A stretch of 30,247 bases of DNA from Bacteroidota bacterium (GCA_004322375.1 SCUC01000356.1:1-30247), one strand, 5' to 3'. Positions 1 to 10,833 are shown, numbered from the stretch's first letter. The notes: generated from the letters alone by a model not told the origin. Program-made: numbers and translations.

Positions 1-3000
1 CTTATTACCAGCAATGTTTGGTCACTGGGAAGAAAAACAACGACATACGATTATGGCACGACACGTGTGATTGATAGAACTGCGACGAACGAAAATTATA
101 TCATGGATTTTCAATTTCCTATTTCCCTGTTAGACGCGTCTGCATTTGGCGGTCCTACAATGACTTCGTCAACGATATTCATGCTAACTCCGGTTACAGG
201 TCAATCGCCGAGCGAGCCGTACAAGAAAGACGCTTCCTATAACGGCGTCTATAACGTGAATAACGAGCTTCCTGCCCCCGGCAGCGACCCGATGACGTTC
301 GATTCTACTATCATTGTTCCGGAAGTAGTAGTAACGGGAGTGAGCATCGCTTCCTGCCCGACCCCTACGTTAACTGCGACATATTTAGCCCCCGCAAAAA
401 TCGTCAGCGGCAACACTGTTGCGAATACTCTAACAACAAAAGATTTTTATTATTGGTATGACGTGGATGCAGACGGTCTCGCTGACGATGTCGGTTCATC
501 ATGGACATTTTTAGCGAACGGAACTGCGCCGCAGCTCGGCTCGTATGTTACGGCAAGCTGGAATACCTCTACGCTTCCGCAGGGACAGTACATCATCAAA
601 TTTTACGCGATAGGACAGTTCGGAGATACGGCTGATTCCTATAATCAAACAGTTACAGGATTTGTCCAGGTAAAGGCGCTCTTTAATAATAGTTGCGGAA
701 CGGCTGTTTCGCCATTGTTGAGCGCTACGGTAACGCCCTCAATAGTTGATGCAAGCGGCAATACTACACAACGAAACGTTATTTATACAATCACGGTAAC
801 AAACGAAAGCAGCGTGCCGGTTACACTCAACAGCATCAGCGATATTTTACCGACCGGATTTACCTATGTCTCCAACGCAGGAGGCACATTAACTCCTTCA
901 ACTAGTCCGACCAACGGCGCGACGGGAACAATTACGTGGACATTCCCGGCAACGTCAATTCCAGCGGGAAGCTCAAGAACATTATCGTTCAATATAACAG
1001 CAGGGACAACGGTTGGCACATTCTCCAGCAATTTTTCAGCAACAGGGGGGACATCGTACACTCCGGCGCTCAATGCAGCGCCTGTTACCGTTACGAGAAC
1101 AAGCCTTTCGTTAGCGTTGACTGCATCGGTTGCCGGGGCGCTTACGCCCGGACAATCATTTACCTATACTCTGAGCTATCAAAATACAGGTTCATTGCCG
1201 CAGACTAATGGCGTGCTTGTTGATACGCTGCCGCAGGGATTAAATTTTGTTTCCGCCTCAAACGGGGGAACGTATAACCCGGCAAATAGAACAGTAACAT
1301 GGTCTATCGGAACGATTGTGGCGGAAGGTTCAGGCACGAGGACGATAGATGTTACTGTTACATCGCCCTATTCAGGCAGCACCGAGCTTTCCGATTATGG
1401 TCGGCTTTATACCACAGAGTTACCTTCAGGTGTAGCGAGCAACGTAATTACCCACACCGTGCTCAATCCTGATTTATCTATTACACACACGCCGAGTCCT
1501 TCCACTGTTACGGCAGGAGCGCAGGTTACTTATACAATTACTTATGGCAATTCAGGAACATCGCAGGCAACAAGCGTTGTCATCAGAGACACTATTCCTT
1601 CGGGACAATCCTATGTTTCCGGCTCGTCGTCATTTACCTTGACGGATTCGACCGGAGGGATATTGGTGTGGACAATCGGGACGCTGGTATCGGGGAGCGA
1701 AAACAACGTTATTACCTATCAAACCTCGACAGCAGTTCCATATCCTACTGCGGGATTGAATCAATCGGTTCCGAATACAGCGTATATTTCTTCTACGCAA
1801 ACTCCGACGGAAAGCGCGACGGCGACGATAACCGTCAATGCAAACCCGAATGTTTCCATTACAACCTCTTCCAACCAGTCTGTCTATTTTACGACAGATA
1901 CGGCAACCATTACAATAACGTTGACGAATAATGGGACCGCGAACGCGACCTTATCCTCGATAACCGATAGTTTACCTTCCGGGTTTATCTATGTTTCAAC
2001 AGGCGGCGGAACGCTCTCGCCGACATCGTCTCCCTCAAACGGCGCTACCGGTCAGGTAACATGGTCATTTTCTCCGAACGTTACCATAGCTCCGGGCGAA
2101 ACAAAGACGCTTATTTTCAGAGCGCGCACAACCAACACAGGCTCCTATACAAATACGGGTAAGGCAACGGGCATTCTCGTTGCTTCCACCTCAAGCACGA
2201 TTTCACATAGCATTGTTATTTCCGTGCAAAGCTCAAGCAGCTCGGTAACGTTAACCAAAATCGCAAGCTCGTCAAACGTTCATCCCGGCGATACGATAAC
2301 ATATACGATTTTTTATAGAAACGTAAGCGGCGGTAACCAGCCACAGGCTAGAATTTATGACACAATACCATCCGGCGTTACGTATGTTACAAATTCTGGA
2401 ACAAACGTCAATGGTAGAGCAGCTACATTTTCCTTTAGTACAAATGTTCTGCAAGCGACATTGCCAAACCCATATAGCAATGGAGATTCAACCCGTTATA
2501 CTTTTAAGGTGACGGTAAATGCAGGGACGTCAGGGGCAGTGAATAATACAGCCTCTCTTTACGATGGCGGGGCGTTCATTGGCTCCACAAATACAACATC
2601 ATCAACATCCACTACGCCGCCGAATATTACCTTCTCCAAATTGGTTGATATATCGTCAGGCTCTCCCGGTACTACGCTGACCTATACAATTAATTACAGC
2701 AATGGTTCGGGGGCTGGCACCTCAACCAACACAACGATTTTAGATACGCTCCCCTCGACGGTTACTTACGTTTCGGGTTCCGCGTCGAGCGGCGGAGCGT
2801 TTAATGGTTCCATTGGATCCAGCGGCCGGCTAAGCTGGAACATCGGCTCGTTAGCCGCGAATCAATCCGGCTCGGTATCGTTCCAGGTAACCATCAATAC
2901 GGGTGTTTCAAACGGTACCGTTATCACGAACAATGCGCGCTTGAGCAACAGTGAAGCGACGCCGAAAACAGGAACTGTGACCACAACCGTTGCCGCCTCT

Positions 3001-6000
3001 CCGGAGCTTGATATTACATTGAGCGTGAATCAATCCTCGGCAAGTCCGGGCGATACATTGCTTTACACTATCAATTACGCAAACGATGGCACCGCGAACG
3101 CGGCAAGCACGGTTATTCGCGACACGCTTCCCGCGAACACCTCGTTTGTGAGCGCGACGGGTGGCGGAACGTTCTCGAGCGGAGTCGTTACGTGGAATCT
3201 CGGTACGGTAAACTTCGGAACGAGCGGCTCGGTAACGTTCTTAGCCCGCATCAATGCACCGATAGCGAGCGGAAGCATCTCTCAAATTTCTGACTCAGCT
3301 TCCATCAGCGCCTCCGGCGTACAGACTGTTGAATCAAATACCGTAGTTACGACGCTGCATTATCCGTCGTTAGCGCTCGTGATTTCAGCGGATAGCACGT
3401 TCGCTTCTCCCGGAACAGTTTATACCTATACGATTATTGTAACGAATTCTTCCATCGTTCCGGCGTATAATACAACGGTATTCGATACGGTTCCTTCTAA
3501 TGTTACGTATGTTGCTAATTCGACTACTCTTAATGGCGCTCCGGTTGCCGATGTAAGCGGCATGACAGCGCTGCGCACGGGTCTCTCTCTCGGAAACCTC
3601 GCAACAGGCGGAGTAGATACGATTACGTATCAGGTGACGGTAAATAGCCCCCTCGCGAACGGTTTGATTATTCCTAATACTGCCTACGCGACAACGGAAC
3701 GAATAACGGGTAAAGAAGCGAGCAATACCTGGAACGTTACCGTGCGCTCCACTCCTATCGTAAGCATCGTCAAAGCTGCGACCTTAATGGGGAGCGGCGA
3801 GCCGGGTGATTCGATTCTCTATACCTTGACGTATGGAAATTCGGGGAACACGGCTGTGCATAACGTCTATTTATTTGACACTATCCCTCTCAATTCTACC
3901 TACATCGAAGGTTCTGTTACCGGAACAGGCGCTTCGTATGAGCTTCTTGATAACAGAATAGTAATAAGCCGTGATTCTTTGGGCGCGGGAGTAGTGGGAC
4001 AAACCGCGACGTTCAAAGTTCTGGTAGCGTCATTGCTTACCTCGGGATCGAATACTATTCAAAACACGGCAGCCTTGACATCGTCCGATGCGGCAGCGAC
4101 TACCGATACGACACAGACAACAATCACCGCAAGCTCGACGATGGCAATCGAAAAGGCGGGACCGGAATTCTCAACCCGTTCCGGTTCGCCATTGCGTGAT
4201 ACTATCACATATACATTGACCTATTCGGTATCAGGGAACGCGACAAATACAAATGCCGTGATATCCGATGATTTACCTATTGGATTAACGTACCTTTCCA
4301 GCACACTCAACGGTGCGGCGGCAGGCAGCGTAGCAGGGCAGACAGTAACATGGAATATCGGAACCGCCAACCCCGGAACCTCCGGATCAGCAACTGTTAC
4401 CGCCTACACTTCCAGCAACGGTTCGTACGATAATTCCGCTGCGCTGGCAAGCACACAAATTCCGGGCGGCACGAACAGTAACACTACAACGACTCTGGTC
4501 TCGAATCCCGTTACAGGTGTCCTGACGGTATTGCCAAGCATTGATGCGGGCGATCCCGACACAATCAGTGTTGATGACGCAGACCTGAAAGGTCAAGGGA
4601 CAATGTTTGTGAGCATCGAGAATCCGAGAACAGGCGAACTAGAGATTATCGGACTGACAGAAACAGGAACAAACACAGGAATTTTCACAGGCACTGTTGC
4701 CACGCTGTTCCTTGATAGCACAACGACAGATAACGACGGGTATTTCCTTGTCATCGGAGACGATTCTCTCAACGTTACGTATGAGGATGAGCTCGATGCA
4801 ACGGTGAATCCGCGTACCACTCTTGAAACAACCTTAATCAATTCCACGACGATTCCTGTTACCATTGTTACCCCTCCGGATTCAAGCGTAACGAATGACA
4901 ATACGCCCACCTATACGGGAACGACGAATCCAAACGTAACAGTTATTGTGCTTGTTGATGGAACGCCGATTGACACGGTTATTTCAGATGGCAGCGGGAA
5001 CTGGACGACAATCCAGCCAACTCCGCTTGCCGATGGTCCGCACACGGTAACAGCCAACGGAACAGATTCTCTTGGCAGAACCGGAACGGATACCAACCCG
5101 TTCACTGTGGATACGACGCCGCCCACGGTAAATGTCGTTACGCCAACAAACGGCAGCACAGTAACGGATAACACTCCGACTTACACGGGAACGACCGACC
5201 CGAATACGCAGGTGATTGTTTCTGTTGACGGCACTCCGATTGACACGGTTCTTTCAGATGGAAGCGGGAATTGGACAACAACGCAGCCCACGCCGTTAAC
5301 CGATGGTCCACATTCTGTAACCGGCACTGTCTCGGACGCGCTGGGGAATACTGCGACAGATACAAATAATTTCAACGTTGACTCAACCCCGCCGCCAATT
5401 GACGTTGTAACGCCGGCAGTGGGAAGCACGACGAATGATAATACACCTTCGATTACCGGCACGACCGATCCGAACACTACGGTATATGTGTTGATGGATG
5501 GTGTCCCGATTGATACAGTGGTTTCCGATGGCAGCGGCAATTGGTCAACAGTGCAGCCGACTCCACTCTCGGATGGTCCGCATACAGTAACAGGAATTGC
5601 CGTTGACAGCGTAGGCAATACTGCGACCGATGCTAATCCATTCATAGTGGATACGGTACCTCCGACAATTTTTGTTGACACGCCGCCCGAAAACAGCACG
5701 ACGAATGATAATACGCCATCATATACAGGTCGTACGGAACCGTTGCTGACAGTAATCGTCTCAGTAGATGGAACGCCGATTGACACTGTGGTAGCGGATG
5801 AAAACGGCGATTGGTCAACCACACAGCCGACACCGCTTTCGAATGGCAGCCATTCTGTAACAGGAACTGTAACTGACCCGGCAGGCAATACAGCAACTGA
5901 TACTAATCCGTTCACAGTGAACACCTCAGCGCCTAGCGTTGATGTTGTAACGCCAACCAATGGCAGCACGATTAGTGATAACACGCCGACCATCAGCGGC

Positions 6001-9000
6001 ACAACCAATCCGAACTTAACGGTAATAGTCAGCATAGATGGCGTACCGCTTGATACGGTAGTAGCGAATGGATTAGGCAACTGGTCAGCGCAGGTGGTAA
6101 CACCCCTCACTGATGGATTACATACAGCATCTGCTCTTGCAACAGATACGTTAGGTCAGACTGCTACGGACGCTAATGTCTTCACGATTATCACGAGCTT
6201 GCCGACGGTTGATGTTGCAAGCCCGGCAGAGGGAAGCATCACGAACGACAACACACCGCTTTATACAGGTACAACCGACCCGTACCTGACTGTTATCATC
6301 TCGGTAGATGGAACACCGATAGACACGGTAGTAGCGGATGTGAACGGCAACTGGACAACGTTGCAGCCGACACCGCTATCTAATGGATCCCATGCGGTAA
6401 CCGCGACAGCAATAGACGGCTTGGGACAGACAGCAACGGATACGAACAACTTTACAGTCAATACTTCCGTGCCGAATGTTGACGTGGTAACGCCTGCCAA
6501 CAACAGCGTTATTACCGACAACACGCCGACAATCAATGGCACGACCGATCCGAATTTAACCGTCATCATCAGCGTTGACGGAACACCGATAGATACGGTA
6601 GTGGCTGATAATCTCGGCAGGTGGACAACAGTACAGCTTACTCCATTAGCCGATGGACAGCATACTGCGCAAGCGAAGGCAATAGATGACTTAGGACAAT
6701 TTGCAATAGATGCGAATGTCTTCACTGTGGATACGACTCCACCTGCAATCACGATAACAACTCCTGCAGATGGCAGCACCATAACCGATAACACTCCTCC
6801 GATTTATGGAGTTACCGAGCCATACTTGCCGGTGATAGTAAAAATTGATGGAGTGCCGATAGATACGGTAACATCAGATGGAGCCGGAAACTGGACAACG
6901 AATGCGCCATCGCCTCTCCCGGATGGATCGCATACAGTAACAGCAGACACGCGCGATGATGCCGGAAATACGGCAACCGATACAAATAACTTTACAATTG
7001 ATACAACCCCACCGTCAATCAATGTTGTTACGCCTACGAATGGCAGCACGACGAGCGACGATACTCCAACGTATGTCGGAACAACCGACCCGAACCAGAC
7101 CGTAATTGTGTCTGTGGATGGAGTTCCTATTGATACGGTTGTAGCCGATGGCAGCGGAAACTGGACAACGATTCAACCCACGCCGCTTTCCAACGGTCCT
7201 CATACGGTAACGGGAGATGTTACTGATCCGTATGGCAACAGCGCAACCGATACGAATAATTTCATCGTTGCCGCGATTGCTCCTCCTGTGGTTGACATTG
7301 TTACGCCGGTGAATGGAAGCACAGTTCCTGATAACACGCCGAATTATACAGGTACAACGCTACCAAATCTTACAGTGATTGTGAAAGTTGACGGTACGCC
7401 GATTGATACGGTCATTGCCGATGGTAGCGGTAACTGGTCAACAACACAACCTACCGCTCTGAGCGAAGGGACGCATATAGTCCAGGCAACTGCGATAGAT
7501 TCCATCGGTCAGACTGCAACGGATACGCACGGGTTTAATGTTGACACGATTGCTCCTTCTATTGTTATTACTACGCCGCCCGATGGAACAACCTCGACAG
7601 AGCCGAGGCCACAGATTTGCGGTACAACAGAATCAGGCTCATCGGTCAATGTTAAAATTGATGGCGCATCAATCGGGACGGTTGTAGCTGATACCAATGG
7701 CGCATGGTGCATCACGCCCGGAACGCCAATGAGCATCGGACCCCATACGATTACAGGAACAGCAACCGATCCGTCGGGGAATTCATCTTCTGATACAACC
7801 AGATACACTGTTGATACTACACCGCCATCTATAGTAATCATTACGCCTGCGAATGGCGATACGACGGGACCGACCCCGACGATAACCGGAATAACCGAAC
7901 CCAACATCACTGTAATCGTGTATGTTGATAACGTTCCTATTGATACGGTTGAATCCGATGGAAGCGGTAACTGGACTACTGTCAGCCCGGCGCTTGCGAC
8001 AGGCACACATACGGCAAAGGGTCGCGGCATTGACGATGCAGGAAACCAGGCAGTATCGGTTACTCATACATTCTATGTTGATGCAACACCGCCGCCGATT
8101 GTTATCCAAACGCCTCCGGATAGTAGTGTCACCAGCGACAACACGCCGACCTATACAGGCACGACTGATCCCAACCTTACTGTTATAGTGAAGGTTGATG
8201 GTGTACCAATAGATACAGTGGTTGCAGACGGTAGTGGAAATTGGACAACAACCCAGCCCACACCTCTCTCGGATGGACCCCATACTGTGAGCGCGACAGC
8301 AACGGATCCGTATGGAAATAGCGCGACAGATACCAATCCATTCACGGTTGATACCACGCCTCCTACGGCAGTCATCACCGAGCCGACAGACGGTGAAACT
8401 ACGAACGACAACACGCCGCCTATCATGGGTACAGGTACGCCGGGTGCAACGCTTGTGCTCTCCGTTGATGGTGTGCCGGTTGATACACTCGTTATCCCTG
8501 CCAATGGTCAATGGAGCTACACGCCGCCAACGCCATTAGCAGATGGACCCCATACAACACAGGCGACTGTAACCGATGCTGTTGGAAATTCTTATACAAC
8601 TCCAGTTACGGATTTTATTATAGACTCAACGCCTCCTCCGGTTACTGTTGATGAGCCAATTAACGGCACCTCAACGCCGGATAACACTCCGCAAATTTGC
8701 GGTACAACGGAAGGTGGAGATTCCGTGCGGGTTGTGATAGACAACCGCACTGTGTTGAACACTATTGCCGATAGTTCCGGTAACTGGTGCGTTACAGCCC
8801 CGGTGCTTGGCGATGGCGGGCATACTATCACGGTTGTTGCAAAGGATTCTGCGGGCAACTCAACCATGTTGACGGGCAAAACCTTCACCGTGAATACAAA
8901 GCCGGTGATCAGCTCGTTGGGAACAACGTTACGGTATCTTTGCGATGCTGATTCAGTTTTGACTGTCACAGGACATAACTTCAACCCAACTTCTGTTATT

Positions 9001-10833
9001 CGATTAAACGGAACGGCGTTGACGACAACGTTTGTTGATTCAACCACGTTGACTGCGCCTATTCTCGCAAGCTACTTCCCGATTCCAGGGACATACACCG
9101 CGACGGTGTATACTCCACCTCCCGGCGGAGGAACATCCGGTTCAAAAGCTATCACCGTTTCGGGCTCAAATACATATATTTCCGGCATGGTGTACTATGA
9201 TAGGAATGTCAGCGGAACAAAGGAAACATCAGAACCCGGCATTTCAGCATGGAGTGTCAGCTTGACGGCAACGAATCCATCATATAACCAGACAACGACG
9301 ACAGAACCCGGCGGGACCTATACGTTCACAAATCTTCTTCCTGATGATTATACGATAACGGTAACTCCTGCAACGGGCTGGGATCCGACTGTTCCGGCAA
9401 GCGCTACGGCGTCCCGGACTGTAACGTGCGGTTCGGCAACAACCGGAGTGAATTTCGGCTTCGCACTTAGCGATGCGGGTTCCGATACGGGCAGCTACAG
9501 AACGTTCACGCCTGAAGCTCTTATGGAAGGAAAGGCGATTAAGAAACGTTGTCACTTGTTGCGCTGGTACTTCTCGTTCACCAACAATACGGGAAGACAG
9601 GCATCCGGGTTATACGTAGAATTCAATAACGTCATTACTACGTTCTATGAATACGTACCGTTTGCATATTATGAAGACCTCGGCAAACGTACACAAGACT
9701 ATATTTTTGGCGGTGCGACAATTGAAGATGGTGAAACCATGCAAATCGTCGGATTATCAAAAACATTCCCGTGCGAAATTCGCGTGAACAAATGGTGGTG
9801 GCTGTACAACGACTCTTCAATTTCAAAAGCGTACAGCGAAGGTCCGCTACGCGCCGATAGCATCCAGCGATATTTGCCGATGCCTAATGCTGCCAACATC
9901 CGGGATGAAGTGTTCCGCTCAGTATTTTCACAGCAGGGTGGAATGCTCGTAGGAGCGAAGGTACCGAATAACAGCAGGAATTTTGCCTGGGTGCTGATGA
10001 AGACCTCAAAAGACCTGTATAACTCTCTTGTTGATAGAACTGGCACTCACACAGGTCGTCCTCGCGGATTTGCTCGTGATGCAGCTAAGACTGCCGTGTT
10101 GCGTGGCGCTTTACGCTCACTGCCTCCGAAGAAGCACAACAACAAGCTCTTTGCCGATCTTGCTGCACTTCGCTTTAATGTTGCGGCAAGCACCGTGGGA
10201 ATCACCCCGTTGGGATTCGGTGAATTGATTTACGATGATGGAGCGAATCCGTTCAGTGGTTTAATGGTGAAGACGATTGCAGGCCGCGCAGATACATCAA
10301 TGACGTTCTGGCAAGGGAAATCTCAGGATTACTACATCGCGCTCGATACGGCAATTCGGAAGTTGAACCAGTCATTCGATGGTCCGATTGATACAATATC
10401 GTGGGCTGTGCAGTTATCGTTAACAGGCGTGAAGCCGTTAAGCGCAGTCTCGTACCTGCGTCCGAATCCGGGAGCAGCGGTTACGCAAATTGCCCGTGAA
10501 GCCAACCCGGACCTCAACGCAGACGTACCTGAATCGTTCTCGGTCTATCAGAACTATCCCAATCCGTTCAACCCGACAACGACCATCAGCTTCTATTTGC
10601 CTGCAGCCTCAGCGACAACGATTAAAATTTATGACCTGTTAGGAAAAGAAGTTATGACGATACTCGACAGGCAAGACCTTGAGTACGGAGAACAATCGTT
10701 CACGTTCGATGGAGCGAACCTGCCCTCAGGCGTTTACTTCTTCAGAATAAGCGCGACAGTTCTGCCGGATGAGGAGAGCGAGTTTAGCGGTCAGACGTTT
10801 GTCGAAACGAAAAAAATGATGCTCATCAAATAG
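1..10833 (+). CDS. Giant T9SS-secreted DUF11/Ig-repeat surface protein (5' end outside window)
   Basis: This is a secreted, probably cell-surface or adhesin-like, modular protein. The frame is open from base 1 with no stop, so the GTG at 67 is probably internal and the true start and signal peptide lie upstream. In order: an N-terminal region with a calcium-loop-like DVDADGLADD segment (bases 460-489); ten DUF11-type repeats (about 709-4512), each with a YTITxxNxG...DTLPxGxTYV pattern; a linker; fifteen 90-residue Ig-like modules (4861-8910) with DNTP, VDGxPIDTV and DGSGNW motifs; an IPT/TIG-like domain (8911-9162); an SdrD-B-like domain (9163-9468, YDRNVSGTKETSEPG); about 350 unrecognised residues (9469-10536); and a T9SS type A sorting tail from 10537 (YQNYPNPFNPTTTI, LPSGVYFFR). 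The architecture is clear from sequence. A role in adhesion or cell envelope function is inferred. It is paralogous to the gene at 11780. Confidence 0.9.
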   Translation, partial: LITSNVWSLGRKTTTYDYGTTRVIDRTATNENYIMDFQFPISLLDASAFGGPTMTSSTIFMLTPVTGQSPSEPYKKDASYNGVYNVNNELPAPGSDPMTFDSTIIVPEVVVTGVSIASCPTPTLTATYLAPAKIVSGNTVANTLTTKDFYYWYDVDADGLADDVGSSWTFLANGTAPQLGSYVTASWNTSTLPQGQYIIKFYAIGQFGDTADSYNQTVTGFVQVKALFNNSCGTAVSPLLSATVTPSIVDASGNTTQRNVIYTITVTNESSVPVTLNSISDILPTGFTYVSNAGGTLTPSTSPTNGATGTITWTFPATSIPAGSSRTLSFNITAGTTVGTFSSNFSATGGTSYTPALNAAPVTVTRTSLSLALTASVAGALTPGQSFTYTLSYQNTGSLPQTNGVLVDTLPQGLNFVSASNGGTYNPANRTVTWSIGTIVAEGSGTRTIDVTVTSPYSGSTELSDYGRLYTTELPSGVASNVITHTVLNPDLSITHTPSPSTVTAGAQVTYTITYGNSGTSQATSVVIRDTIPSGQSYVSGSSSFTLTDSTGGILVWTIGTLVSGSENNVITYQTSTAVPYPTAGLNQSVPNTAYISSTQTPTESATATITVNANPNVSITTSSNQSVYFTTDTATITITLTNNGTANATLSSITDSLPSGFIYVSTGGGTLSPTSSPSNGATGQVTWSFSPNVTIAPGETKTLIFRARTTNTGSYTNTGKATGILVASTSSTISHSIVISVQSSSSSVTLTKIASSSNVHPGDTITYTIFYRNVSGGNQPQARIYDTIPSGVTYVTNSGTNVNGRAATFSFSTNVLQATLPNPYSNGDSTRYTFKVTVNAGTSGAVNNTASLYDGGAFIGSTNTTSSTSTTPPNITFSKLVDISSGSPGTTLTYTINYSNGSGAGTSTNTTILDTLPSTVTYVSGSASSGGAFNGSIGSSGRLSWNIGSLAANQSGSVSFQVTINTGVSNGTVITNNARLSNSEATPKTGTVTTTVAASPELDITLSVNQSSASPGDTLLYTINYANDGTANAASTVIRDTLPANTSFVSATGGGTFSSGVVTWNLGTVNFGTSGSVTFLARINAPIASGSISQISDSASISASGVQTVESNTVVTTLHYPSLALVISADSTFASPGTVYTYTIIVTNSSIVPAYNTTVFDTVPSNVTYVANSTTLNGAPVADVSGMTALRTGLSLGNLATGGVDTITYQVTVNSPLANGLIIPNTAYATTERITGKEASNTWNVTVRSTPIVSIVKAATLMGSGEPGDSILYTLTYGNSGNTAVHNVYLFDTIPLNSTYIEGSVTGTGASYELLDNRIVISRDSLGAGVVGQTATFKVLVASLLTSGSNTIQNTAALTSSDAAATTDTTQTTITASSTMAIEKAGPEFSTRSGSPLRDTITYTLTYSVSGNATNTNAVISDDLPIGLTYLSSTLNGAAAGSVAGQTVTWNIGTANPGTSGSATVTAYTSSNGSYDNSAALASTQIPGGTNSNTTTTLVSNPVTGVLTVLPSIDAGDPDTISVDDADLKGQGTMFVSIENPRTGELEIIGLTETGTNTGIFTGTVATLFLDSTTTDNDGYFLVIGDDSLNVTYEDELDATVNPRTTLETTLINSTTIPVTIVTPPDSSVTNDNTPTYTGTTNPNVTVIVLVDGTPIDTVISDGSGNWTTIQPTPLADGPHTVTANGTDSLGRTGTDTNPFTVDTTPPTVNVVTPTNGSTVTDNTPTYTGTTDPNTQVIVSVDGTPIDTVLSDGSGNWTTTQPTPLTDGPHSVTGTVSDALGNTATDTNNFNVDSTPPPIDVVTPAVGSTTNDNTPSITGTTDPNTTVYVLMDGVPIDTVVSDGSGNWSTVQPTPLSDGPHTVTGIAVDSVGNTATDANPFIVDTVPPTIFVDTPPENSTTNDNTPSYTGRTEPLLTVIVSVDGTPIDTVVADENGDWSTTQPTPLSNGSHSVTGTVTDPAGNTATDTNPFTVNTSAPSVDVVTPTNGSTISDNTPTISGTTNPNLTVIVSIDGVPLDTVVANGLGNWSAQVVTPLTDGLHTASALATDTLGQTATDANVFTIITSLPTVDVASPAEGSITNDNTPLYTGTTDPYLTVIISVDGTPIDTVVADVNGNWTTLQPTPLSNGSHAVTATAIDGLGQTATDTNNFTVNTSVPNVDVVTPANNSVITDNTPTINGTTDPNLTVIISVDGTPIDTVVADNLGRWTTVQLTPLADGQHTAQAKAIDDLGQFAIDANVFTVDTTPPAITITTPADGSTITDNTPPIYGVTEPYLPVIVKIDGVPIDTVTSDGAGNWTTNAPSPLPDGSHTVTADTRDDAGNTATDTNNFTIDTTPPSINVVTPTNGSTTSDDTPTYVGTTDPNQTVIVSVDGVPIDTVVADGSGNWTTIQPTPLSNGPHTVTGDVTDPYGNSATDTNNFIVAAIAPPVVDIVTPVNGSTVPDNTPNYTGTTLPNLTVIVKVDGTPIDTVIADGSGNWSTTQPTALSEGTHIVQATAIDSIGQTATDTHGFNVDTIAPSIVITTPPDGTTSTEPRPQICGTTESGSSVNVKIDGASIGTVVADTNGAWCITPGTPMSIGPHTITGTATDPSGNSSSDTTRYTVDTTPPSIVIITPANGDTTGPTPTITGITEPNITVIVYVDNVPIDTVESDGSGNWTTVSPALATGTHTAKGRGIDDAGNQAVSVTHTFYVDATPPPIVIQTPPDSSVTSDNTPTYTGTTDPNLTVIVKVDGVPIDTVVADGSGNWTTTQPTPLSDGPHTVSATATDPYGNSATDTNPFTVDTTPPTAVITEPTDGETTNDNTPPIMGTGTPGATLVLSVDGVPVDTLVIPANGQWSYTPPTPLADGPHTTQATVTDAVGNSYTTPVTDFIIDSTPPPVTVDEPINGTSTPDNTPQICGTTEGGDSVRVVIDNRTVLNTIADSSGNWCVTAPVLGDGGHTITVVAKDSAGNSTMLTGKTFTVNTKPVISSLGTTLRYLCDADSVLTVTGHNFNPTSVIRLNGTALTTTFVDSTTLTAPILASYFPIPGTYTATVYTPPPGGGTSGSKAITVSGSNTYISGMVYYDRNVSGTKETSEPGISAWSVSLTATNPSYNQTTTTEPGGTYTFTNLLPDDYTITVTPATGWDPTVPASATASRTVTCGSATTGVNFGFALSDAGSDTGSYRTFTPEALMEGKAIKKRCHLLRWYFSFTNNTGRQASGLYVEFNNVITTFYEYVPFAYYEDLGKRTQDYIFGGATIEDGETMQIVGLSKTFPCEIRVNKWWWLYNDSSISKAYSEGPLRADSIQRYLPMPNAANIRDEVFRSVFSQQGGMLVGAKVPNNSRNFAWVLMKTSKDLYNSLVDRTGTHTGRPRGFARDAAKTAVLRGALRSLPPKKHNNKLFADLAALRFNVAASTVGITPLGFGELIYDDGANPFSGLMVKTIAGRADTSMTFWQGKSQDYYIALDTAIRKLNQSFDGPIDTISWAVQLSLTGVKPLSAVSYLRPNPGAAVTQIAREANPDLNADVPESFSVYQNYPNPFNPTTTISFYLPAASATTIKIYDLLGKEVMTILDRQDLEYGEQSFTFDGANLPSGVYFFRISATVLPDEESEFSGQTFVETKKMMLIK
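709..4512 (+). repeat. Ten DUF11-type (TIGR01451-like) repeats, coding
   Basis: Ten divergent modules of roughly 120-130 residues begin near 709, 1105, 1463, 1843, 2233, 2620, 3000, 3361, 3754 and 4135. Each shows a YTI/YTL strand followed by an N-x-G turn, then D(T/S)(L/I)P and a TYV/SFVS strand, and later a TW-xIG strand. They are far more diverged from one another than the downstream Ig modules, so this part of the protein is older or is not being homogenised. The paralogue at 11780 has only two such modules. Confidence 0.8.
4861..8910 (+). repeat. Array of 15 Ig-like modules, 270-bp period
   Basis: The 4,050-bp array is exactly 15 x 270 bp and encodes modules of about 90 residues, similar to the Big_6/Big_13 families of bacterial Ig-like domains. 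Each module reads roughly: TP-x-xGS, DNTP, GTT-DPN, VDGxPIDTV, DGSGNW, PLxDGxHTV, ATDxxGNTATD, FTVDTxPP. Modules 11 and 15 each carry one pair of cysteines (ICGTTE and WC), which could form a disulphide inside the domain; the other modules lack cysteine. Codon choice differs between modules even where the protein sequence is the same. Confidence 0.9.

Noticed and set aside
67..69. GTG at 67 as the true start of the first giant gene
   Set aside because: The frame is open without a stop back to base 1 and no signal peptide follows the GTG, although the protein carries a T9SS tail and must be exported.
4593..8511. Long open frames on the minus strand and in other + frames across the Ig array (for example 5181-6110 and 7783-8511)
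   Set aside because: They recur with the 270-bp module period and mirror its codon pattern; they are shadows of the + strand repeat gene. The same applies to 14125-19485.
4861..8910. Regular repeats that might suggest a CRISPR array
   Set aside because: The period is 270 bp, in frame and protein-coding throughout, with no short identical repeats separated by unique spacers.
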